NCBI RefSeq assembly: GCF_900168115.1
Contig: NZ_FUZC01000024.1
Span: 1-40,036 of the forward strand
Source of the DNA: Salegentibacter salinarum
GTDB lineage: Bacteria; Bacteroidota; Bacteroidia; Flavobacteriales; Flavobacteriaceae
Length of the DNA stretch: 40,036 nucleotides
Reading direction: 5' to 3'
Numbering within the stretch: the stretch's first letter is position 1; each line of letters starts with the position of its first letter. Positions 34,241-40,036 of this stretch are shown one piece after another. Under the pieces are notes generated by a model that had not been told where the DNA came from, made no database searches, and saw only the letters and a program-made list of their open reading frames with translations. The position numbers and the translations under genes were made by a program.

Positions 34241-34408
34241 ATGGGTTGGCAATATTTCAGGGTAATAGGCGGATTTATCTTATGGGTTTTATTACAAAAA
34301 AAAAATCTTAAAACTTATATTGATCATAAATATTCTATTTTCATAGGCTTTGGTTTTATTGTCCTTTGCATTATAATTTTATTTATCTATGATAGATTTG
34401 CCGTTTAA
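34241..34408 (+). CDS. 55-residue two-helix membrane protein, putative immunity protein
   Basis: A short ORF starting MGWQYFRVIGG, 11 bp after the Rhs stop and ending TAA at 34408. It has two hydrophobic segments (VIGGFILWVLLQ and SIFIGFGFIVLCIIILFIY) separated by the basic loop KKNLKTYIDHKY, so it would be an inner-membrane hairpin. It lies just behind an Rhs toxin tail, where an immunity gene is expected, and a membrane immunity protein would fit a membrane-acting toxin. It has no family that I recognise. Directly behind it begins a copied Rhs core, so the cassette boundary is at about 34420. Confidence 0.6.
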   Translation: MGWQYFRVIGGFILWVLLQKKNLKTYIDHKYSIFIGFGFIVLCIIILFIYDRFAV

Positions 34409-34421
34409 ATAATTAACATAT

Positions 34422-35354
34422 GTCCTTGCGATAGAAGCCAAAACATATTACTATCCTTTTGGGGTGCCAATGCCCAGTAGAAATATAGATGGGCAATATC
34501 GCTATGCCTACCAGGGGCAGGAAAAGGATGATGAAACCGGGATGGAAGCTTTTGAGTTACGACTTTGGGATAGCAGGATAGGGCGATGGTTAACTGTTGA
34601 TCCTTATTCACAACATTTTTCCCCTTATTTAGGGATGGGTAATAGCCCAATTGTTTCGATAGATCCTAATGGAGGTGCTAATTGTGGAGGGCCAAATCAA
34701 CCTCCATGTCAGGTCCCAGAGATCAATTTGTTTTCAGTGAATAATAATAATTTTCCAAGCAATACAAATTGGAATGGCACTGGCCATCAAAATTATTTAC
34801 AAGCCTTACTGATGCGGCAGCGTGCAGATGATTTTGCAAGAGATTTTGAAAGGTTCAAAGCCAATTTTGATGCTGGTTGGAATAACTGGGATAAAGATGG
34901 TATAGGGAATTTTTGGATGAATGCCACTGCAGGAGCGGTAGTTGGTTTCCTGGGAGCAACAATGGCGGCGCCCTATGTATTGGGAGAGGCTTCTCTAACA
35001 TACGGTGCAGCAAAATTTACAGCAAGTTCTGTTGCGCAATTGGCAATAAATAAACAAATCAATTTTGCAGGTGCGGCAACCGATGCATTTCTTGTTCCTG
35101 GGGTTGGAGATATGGTAGGTTCTTCTTTTGAGTTGGGTTATAATTTAAAAAACAATAGTTTTTACTAGTCTTCTATTTTAGGAGATAAGTCCGTAAATAC
35201 GGCTCTAAAGCAAGGAGCTTTAAGCAGTTTGTTTAGCTTTAAATTACACGGTTTGGATCAGTATATAGGTAACGGTGCTTCTTCCTTTATTAAAACAACT
35301 TACAACTTACCTAACCAACTTGCAAATTATGGAGTCCAAAGTAAAAGCAATTAA
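34422..35354 (+). pseudogene. displaced Rhs C-terminal cassette (core plus toxin), interrupted by in-frame TAG
   Basis: From 34422 the DNA repeats the end of the Rhs core of the 30465 gene (YYPFG, MPSRNIDGQYRYAYQGQEKD, WDSRIGRWLTVDP, LGMGNSPIVSIDPNGG). It lacks any shell or signal peptide; the longest ORF begins at a GTG inside the core (34464). After the core comes a different tail: NTNWNGTGHQNYLQALLMRQ, a hydrophobic Ala/Gly-rich stretch (NATAGAVVGFLGATMAAPYV) and VPGVGDMVGSSFELGYN. A TAG at 35166-35168 stops it, but the same frame goes on to 35354 (NTALKQGALSSLFSFKLHGL, LANYGVQSKSN). The decayed sister cassette has the same extension, so the TAG is a lesion. An immunity-like gene follows 13 bp later. 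This is an unused toxin tail awaiting recombination. Confidence 0.8.
34758..34858 (+). repeat. identical 101-bp repeat in toxin cassettes, copy 1
   Basis: Identical base for base to 36137-36237, and similarity stays very high to about 34975 / 36356. It encodes the start of the toxin tail and shows recent duplication or conversion of the cassette. Confidence 0.9.
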
Positions 35355-35367
35355 TTTTTAACAGTTA

Positions 35368-35778
35368 ATGAAATTAAAAAGTGAAAAAGTGTTTGGGTAC
35401 ATTATAGCGGGAATTATTGTTCTGGTCTTCAGTTATATGGTGACTAAAAATTTTATTAAAAAAAGCTATTTTGATAACTCGAAATTTGAAAAAAGGATCA
35501 CGATTGGAGAAATAAATAAGATTGTACCAGGTGCAAAATCACCCCCATTTTTTGAGTATGAGTTTATAGTTAATGATGATTCTTATGGAGGTGCTTATAT
35601 AATAGAATCTGATCTTCGAAGATTGTCAACAAAAGAATTAAAAAAATTTGTAGGGAAAAAATTTTATGTAAAATACGTAGAAAAAGATCCTAACTATAAT
35701 AAATTGCTGTTTAATGAATTTATAAAGGATACTACTTTAAGTATACCATCTAGTGGGTGGTCCGAAATTCCTGAATAA
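35368..35778 (+). CDS. putative immunity protein, single-helix membrane type
   Basis: 136 residues, ATG at 35368. One N-terminal membrane helix (FGYIIAGIIVLVFSYMV) is followed by a small extracytoplasmic domain: FEKRITIGEINKIVPGAK, PPFFEYEFIVNDDSYGG, KKFYVKYVEKDPNYNKLLF. It is a clear paralogue of the protein encoded at 36739. Both stand directly behind copies of the same toxin tail, which is strong positional evidence that the family gives immunity to that tail. A periplasm-facing domain suggests the toxin acts at the membrane or periplasm. The fold recalls DUF3592-like small membrane proteins, but I am not sure of this. Confidence 0.75.
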   Translation: MKLKSEKVFGYIIAGIIVLVFSYMVTKNFIKKSYFDNSKFEKRITIGEINKIVPGAKSPPFFEYEFIVNDDSYGGAYIIESDLRRLSTKELKKFVGKKFYVKYVEKDPNYNKLLFNEFIKDTTLSIPSSGWSEIPE

Positions 35779-35819
35779 GTAATGGATACGCTTTAAGAAT
35801 GAATGTAATTGTTATCTGT

Positions 35820-36737
35820 TGCAATATTCAGTTAAGCGAACTTAGTGTTTATGGTAATTAACGAATAGGGGGTTTTCATAAACAACTTAACACCAATTAT
35901 TGCGAGATTAACCACCTGGGTAATGTGCGCACTAATGGGATGCCAAAATTGGAGGGTGGTTAACTGTGGATCCCTATTCTCAGTATTTTTCACCTTATTT
36001 TGGGATGGGCAATAACCCGGTCGTTTCCATAGACCCCGATGGCGGGGCTAACTGTGGGGGACCTAACCAGAAGCCTTATCATAAAATACAGTTGCCAGAG
36101 ATCAATTTGTTTGCAGTGAATACTAATAATTTCCCGAGCAATACAAATTGGAATGGCACTGGCCATCAAAATTATTTACAAGCCTTACTGATGCGGCAGC
36201 GTGCAGATGATTTTGCAAGAGATTTTGAAAGGTTCAAGGCCCCAAGTTTGATGCTGGTTGGAATAACTGGGATAAAGATGGTATAGGGAATTTTTGGATG
36301 AATGCCACTGCAGGAGCGGTAGTTGGTTCCCTGGGAGCAACAATGGCTGGGCCTTATTTAGCATTAGGAACTCTTAAGGCGGGCTTATTAAAAACCGGTG
36401 TGAGCGCCGTATCTCAAAATGGTTGTCAATAAGCAAGTTAATTTGGAAGGAACGGCAGCAGACGGATTCCTTATCCCCAGAGCTGGGGATTTTATTGGAT
36501 CGAGTTTTGAAAAAGGTGTTAATTTAAAAGGTATTTATGGCAATAGTATATTGAAAAGCAAAATCGGTAAATACAGCTTTAAGGGAAGGGTTAATTAGTA
36601 GTGCCTTTAAAATGAAGTTACATGGGATGGATAAATTGTTAGGAAATGGAATGCAATCCCTTCTTATCAAATCAATTTATAATATTCCAATTAACATTTC
36701 AAATTACTCGACCCAAAGGCTTATTGATACAAACTAA
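35820..36737 (+). pseudogene. second displaced Rhs C-terminal cassette, heavily decayed
   Basis: Remains of an Rhs core begin near 35820 (LSELSVYGN, then KQLNTNY and HLGNVRT, with stops and shifts) and jump by deletion at about 35940 to WLTVDPYSQYF. The readable stretch 35966-36286 runs through FGMGNNPVVSIDPDGG and NTNWNGTGHQNYLQALLMRQ, then loses frame at 36238-36245, where two extra bases sit in AAGGCCCCAAG. Tail sequence continues in other frames: FWMNATAGAVVGSLGATMAG, VNKQVNLEGTAADGFLIPRA, and NTALREGLISSAFKMKLHGM to a TAA at 36735. It is the same toxin family as the cassette at 34422. The immunity gene behind it is intact. Confidence 0.78.
36137..36237 (+). repeat. identical 101-bp repeat in toxin cassettes, copy 2
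   Basis: Second copy of 34758-34858, inside the decayed cassette; the frame breaks just after it. Confidence 0.9.
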
Positions 36738-36738
36738 T

Positions 36739-37185
36739 ATGTTGTACGTAAAAAAAAATTGGACATATTTTTTGGTAGTGTTGTTCTTGATTAGCATAAT
36801 TTTCTATGGTATTCTAAAAGAGAGAAACTATAGTAACTATATTGGGGATGATAGAACTGAAAAAAGATATACAGTTGGAGAAATAGATCATTTTCAAGGG
36901 GGGGCAAAAACTTCCCCGTTTTTTGAATATTCCTATAATGTAGGTTCAAAAAGTTATTCTGATAAATTTTATATTAATGGGGAACTAAGGAAAAAGAAAA
37001 GTTCTGAATTAAAAAAATATTTGAATAAGAGGTTTTATGTGCTGTATGTATTAGAAGATCCATCTTATAGCAAATTATTAATTGAAAAACCTGTGATTGA
37101 TTCGCTTTTACAAATTCAAACGGGTGGAAAAAAATTCCTTTTTAAAGTTTTATTATTGATATTTGGAATCATTGTAAGGATATAA
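36739..37185 (+). CDS. putative immunity protein, paralogue of 35368 gene
   Basis: 148 residues from ATG at 36739, one base after the stop of the decayed cassette. A longer in-frame ORF reaches back to 36646, but that part overlaps toxin-tail sequence, so the internal ATG is the real start. One N-terminal membrane helix (TYFLVVLFLISIIFYGIL) precedes the domain EKRYTVGEIDHFQGGAK, PFFEYSYNVGSKSYSD and KRFYVLYVLEDPSYSKLLI, which aligns with the 35368 protein along its length. A C-terminal hydrophobic segment (FLFKVLLLIFGIIVRI) is extra. The gene is intact although its toxin is dead, which suggests selection for protection against kin still carrying the toxin. Confidence 0.75.
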   Translation: MLYVKKNWTYFLVVLFLISIIFYGILKERNYSNYIGDDRTEKRYTVGEIDHFQGGAKTSPFFEYSYNVGSKSYSDKFYINGELRKKKSSELKKYLNKRFYVLYVLEDPSYSKLLIEKPVIDSLLQIQTGGKKFLFKVLLLIFGIIVRI

Positions 37186-37476
37186 ATAATGTAGGATATT
37201 GGTATTTTCATAACGTAAGAAGAAGTATCTAGAATTTTTAATCAAACTTTTATTCAAATGATATAGTTCATAATTGAATACAGGCCAGCTTTAAAGCTTA
37301 TTAGGTTTATGTGGCATCGTTGAAAATCTTTCCTTGCAGCTATTAATGTTTAATTTCTCAAATCAACTTAATAGTGTACGAGCATTTGGTGTGGCAATAA
37401 CTAGGATAGTTATTCAAGTCCAGTTTATTTCGTAACATCAGAAAATCTTTTAACTGTAAAATAAATGTGTACTAGA

Positions 37477-37543
37477 GTAAGGTTCAACCTTACTATTTTT
37501 ATTGTTGAAAATAATTAACTACAGGAAGTAAGTTCTAAATTTG
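37477..37543 (+). promoter_or_regulatory. LytTR-type operator and -7 box upstream of LamG gene 37568
   Basis: A perfect dyad GTAAGGTT-C-AACCTTAC (37477-37493) is followed by a weaker half-site TTATTGTT (37499-37506) 22 bp after the first. The -7 box TAAATTTG (37536-37543) matches TAnnTTTG fully, with a 29-bp gap. There is no TTTG at the usual -33 distance, as expected for an activator-dependent promoter. Confidence 0.62.
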
Positions 37544-37567
37544 ATCATAATATGTAAATGCATTCAT

Positions 37568-39601
37568 ATGAGATTTTATAAAGGATTATTGTTCATAATT
37601 AGTTTACTTTTCTCAGTGGTTTTATCAGCTCAAGATTTAAATCAGGGCTTAATCGGTCGGTGGGACCTTGCTGCAGGTTCGGCGATTGATATAAGTGGGA
37701 ATGGGAACAATGGAATTATTTATAATACAACTGGTACCTTAGACCGATTTGGAACCGTGAATGAAGCCTTGGACTTTAGTGGCAATGGACAAATAAGCTT
37801 TGGGAATGTTTTGGATATGGGCTTGGGAGATTTTAGCATGGGAGCATGGTTTAAAATTAATCCCGCCAATACAGGGGTATACGCTATTGCAACAAAAAAA
37901 ACTTACGGGATTGGAGTGGATAATAAGCGTATAAGAGTTTATTTTGAGGGAGCTGGAACTCTAGACGTAAGGATGGGTGTAATTTCCGATGATTCTTGGC
38001 ATTATGTTGCTGTAACTTTTGATAGGGATGGTTTTTTGAAAATTTATTTAGACGGGGAAGCAATTGGGTCTAGAGATATTAGTAGTTCTTCTAATACAAA
38101 TGTGCAATCAACTCACCCTTTTTTTATTGGAAGATATAACAGTCCTAGTTATAGTTATAGAGGAAGCATAGATGATGTGAGAATTTATAATCGAGTACTG
38201 AGTGAAGAAGAAGTTATTCAATTATCCTTATTCAATGATTCTAATTGTACTGAGTTAATTACAAATAATGAAGAAAATATTGGAATAGGAGGTCTTCCAA
38301 ACCAGAATTACGGCTTGACCGTAGAGGGCAACATTTATACCGACCAGGTAAAAGTGATGGACGTTGATACCTGGCCTGACTATGTGTTCTTCGAGGGTTA
38401 CGACCTCTTGGATTTAGAAGATGTGGCTTCTTATATCGAGGAACAGGGTCATTTACCAGGTTTGCCTTCAGCAGAAGAGGTGTTATCTGATGGCATTTCA
38501 CTGACACAGATGGATAAGACTAATTTGAAAAAGTTAGAAGAACTTAGTTTGTACCTGCTCGATCAGCATGATAGAATGGAGCGATTGCGTGCCCCTAAAA
38601 CCCAAAAAGCCCCCGTCCTTGCTTATCGGACAGATAAGGAAAGACCTTATAATTTTGTTTTTGAGCAATCCGGGATAGCGGAAGGTAAGGGCCAGCTAAA
38701 GACAATGTCCACGGACAGTCTTTCTACAGGCAATATATACTGCGATGGAGACAATGTAGGGATTGGTGTTGCCCAAGCTTCCGGTTACCGCCTTGCTGTT
38801 TTGGGAGGTATTCTTTCTGAAGGGGTGAAGGTCTCGAGTGTTAGCAACTGGCCAGATTATGTATTCTCTGATGATTACGCCTTGCTTTCTTTGGAAGGTT
38901 TACGAGCATATATCCGTGCAAACAAACATTTACCGGGTCTTCCGAGTGCTAAAACTATCGCCCGTGAAGGGTATAGCCTATCTGAAATGGATAGGCTCCT
39001 TATGGAGAAAGTAGAGGAACTCACCCTGTACGTTATTCAACAGGAGGAGGAGTTGCAAAGCTTGTCTGGAGCGTTAGGAGTTATACTTCCTCTACGGGGT
39101 GATGAAGTTGTTTCAGACAAAACTGTTTATAAAAGCCATAACGTGGATATTGAAACCCACCTCAAAGCGCCTACCCAAAAAGAGGAACGTACTTTTCGAG
39201 ATATGGCCTCGCCCCGAAGTATAGAAGCTTCTACGGAAGCTTTATGCGATGTAATTTCCTGTGATGGGGAAGGAGTTGGAATTGGGGCAGACCCGGTGGA
39301 AGGGTACCGTCTTGCAGTCTCGGGAGGTATTTTAACCCATGACATCCAGGTAGCCTCGGTGGCTAACTGGCCTGACTATGTCTTTGAAGCGGACTATAAG
39401 CTACGGGATCTTTTGAGCCTCTCGGCCTATATAGAAAGGGAAGGGCACCTGCCCGGTGTTCCTAAAGCGGAGATTTTGGGGCAGGAAGGTTACCGGTTAG
39501 AGGTTATGGATGGCTTGCTATTGGAGAAGATCGAGGAGCTCACCCTGTACCTTATCCAACAAGAGCGACAACTAACTTTTCTGGAAAGCCGCAAGCAGTA
39601 G
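37568..39601 (+). CDS. secreted LamG-domain protein with three WPDYVF / EELTLY modules
   Basis: 677 residues from ATG at 37568. An upstream in-frame TTG at 37541 is rejected because it overlaps the -7 box. A signal peptide (about 21 residues, LLFIISLLFSVVLSAQ) precedes a LamG domain (LIGRWDLAAGSAID, FSMGAWFKINP, WHYVAVTFDRDGFLKIYLDG, IDDVRIYNRVLSEEEV). Three modules have WPDYVF near residues 269, 428 and 601. Modules 1 and 2 are nearly identical to those of the 7273 gene (8121-8321 with 38401-38601), while the LamG domain differs, so the family is mosaic. The gene follows the toxin cassettes and carries its own LytTR-type promoter. It probably acts at the cell surface. Confidence 0.88.
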   Translation: MRFYKGLLFIISLLFSVVLSAQDLNQGLIGRWDLAAGSAIDISGNGNNGIIYNTTGTLDRFGTVNEALDFSGNGQISFGNVLDMGLGDFSMGAWFKINPANTGVYAIATKKTYGIGVDNKRIRVYFEGAGTLDVRMGVISDDSWHYVAVTFDRDGFLKIYLDGEAIGSRDISSSSNTNVQSTHPFFIGRYNSPSYSYRGSIDDVRIYNRVLSEEEVIQLSLFNDSNCTELITNNEENIGIGGLPNQNYGLTVEGNIYTDQVKVMDVDTWPDYVFFEGYDLLDLEDVASYIEEQGHLPGLPSAEEVLSDGISLTQMDKTNLKKLEELSLYLLDQHDRMERLRAPKTQKAPVLAYRTDKERPYNFVFEQSGIAEGKGQLKTMSTDSLSTGNIYCDGDNVGIGVAQASGYRLAVLGGILSEGVKVSSVSNWPDYVFSDDYALLSLEGLRAYIRANKHLPGLPSAKTIAREGYSLSEMDRLLMEKVEELTLYVIQQEEELQSLSGALGVILPLRGDEVVSDKTVYKSHNVDIETHLKAPTQKEERTFRDMASPRSIEASTEALCDVISCDGEGVGIGADPVEGYRLAVSGGILTHDIQVASVANWPDYVFEADYKLRDLLSLSAYIEREGHLPGVPKAEILGQEGYRLEVMDGLLLEKIEELTLYLIQQERQLTFLESRKQ

Positions 39602-39700
39602 GGTATTTAACCTACAATTATGACGTTACTTTTTTTAATTCGGCTTTACCAATCTTTTAAAGTTGAAACAGAATCTATCATTGATTTGATCTCCCGGTAT

Positions 39701-39768
39701 ATAAGGTTCAACCGTAAAAGATGTATGGTCAAATCGGACTTAGAGTATTTATTTTAAAGCTAATTTTA
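39701..39768 (+). promoter_or_regulatory. LytTR-type paired operator and -7 box upstream of LamG gene 39789
   Basis: ATAAGGTT (39701-39708), one base, AACCGTAA (39710-39717) and the second half-site GTATGGTC (39723-39730) at 22 bp. A candidate -7 box TAATTTTA (39761-39768, last base off consensus) lies 30 bp further on, 20 bp before the ATG. Confidence 0.55.
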
Positions 39769-39788
39769 AAACCTAATCTTAGTTTGCA

Positions 39789-40036
39789 ATGAAAAAAGTT
39801 TTATTCTTGTTTGTTTTTCTTTTTCTTGGCCTATTTGTTAACTCTCAGAATCTTGAAAATGGATTAATTGGACATTGGCCTCTAAATGGAGATGCGGTCG
39901 ATCATAGTCTGGGCGGAAACAATGGGCAAATTTACGGAGCTATTCCAGTTCCAAATAGGTTTGGAGTGGATGATAAGGCTATGTATTTTGATGGTAAAAG
40001 CTATATATCATTTGGAAATGTTTTAAATGTGGGTTT
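39789..40036 (+). CDS. secreted LamG-domain protein, 5' part (continues beyond window)
   Basis: The first 82 residues are visible: a signal peptide MKKVLFLFVFLFLGLFVNSQ and the start of a LamG domain (ENGLIGHWPLNGDAVDHSLG, NRFGVDDKAMYFDGKSYISF). The sequence is closest to the start of the 7273 protein (shared SYISFGNVL) and its leader resembles that of the 9399 gene. By analogy the complete protein should have three C-terminal modules, but these lie outside the window. It is the fourth member of the family and follows the third after 187 bp. Confidence 0.85.
   Translation, partial: MKKVLFLFVFLFLGLFVNSQNLENGLIGHWPLNGDAVDHSLGGNNGQIYGAIPVPNRFGVDDKAMYFDGKSYISFGNVLNVG

Noticed and set aside
36646-36738. 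Upstream extension of the second immunity gene
   Set aside because: This stretch encodes the end of the decayed toxin tail in another frame; the ATG at 36739 fits the paralogue at 35368.
37541-37567. Upstream TTG start of the LamG gene
   Set aside because: It lies within the TAAATTTG -7 box, and the signal peptide begins properly at the ATG at 37568.
1-40036. CRISPR array, rRNA operon or replication origin
   Set aside because: No regularly spaced short repeats, rRNA-like sequence or origin-type repeats were seen on reading the window.

Overview
The window looks like chromosome of a flavobacterium (Bacteroidota, probably Flavobacteriaceae). The DNA is AT-rich, and several promoters carry a -7 box of the Bacteroidota form TAnnTTTG. 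The gene families also fit: DUF6443/SpvB-type Rhs proteins, LytTR and TPR-kinase regulators, LamG proteins with the WPDYVF / EELTLY module, and a Bacteroidota-type tyrosine recombinase. No housekeeping gene is present; everything reads as an accessory region.

Layout. 1-2937: the 3' end of an Rhs polymorphic toxin with a DUF2750-type putative immunity gene. 2990-4340: an IS110-family element whose long upstream end folds like a bridge RNA. 4441-5448: two small uncharacterised genes. 6012-12743: remains of a decayed integrative element (truncated and frameshifted integrase; a radC-like fragment abutting a type IV coupling-protein fragment), with two large secreted LamG paralogues between the remains. 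13273-17485: a regulatory block (a candidate structured RNA, a LytTR response regulator, a small lipoprotein, a TPR histidine kinase and its response regulator). 17631-23816 (minus strand): a six-gene type II secretion / type IV pilus-like operon (pilin, prepilin peptidase, GspE/PilB ATPase, secretin, PilM/N-like and PilO-like proteins) with no GspF/PilC platform gene. 23946-34408 (plus strand, divergent): an OmpH/Skp-like chaperone, a lipoprotein, two giant Rhs proteins (1779 and 1254 aa) and a tiny membrane protein. 34422-37185: two displaced Rhs C-terminal cassettes, both damaged, each followed by an intact related putative immunity gene. 37568-40036: two more LamG paralogues, the last cut by the window end.

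How it may work together. Four intergenic sites share one architecture: two GTAAGGTT-like half-sites 22 bp apart, mostly with an AACCGTAA arm between them, and a -7 box 29-30 bp further on. They precede the structured RNA / LytTR gene, the chaperone-Rhs operon and two LamG genes. Pairs of short direct repeats with a 21-22 bp period are what LytTR proteins bind, so the local LytTR regulator may control a regulon made of a secretion machine, its chaperone, giant Rhs cargo and LamG surface proteins. That a dedicated T2SS/T4P-like machine exports Rhs shells is an inference from layout, not something the sequence proves.
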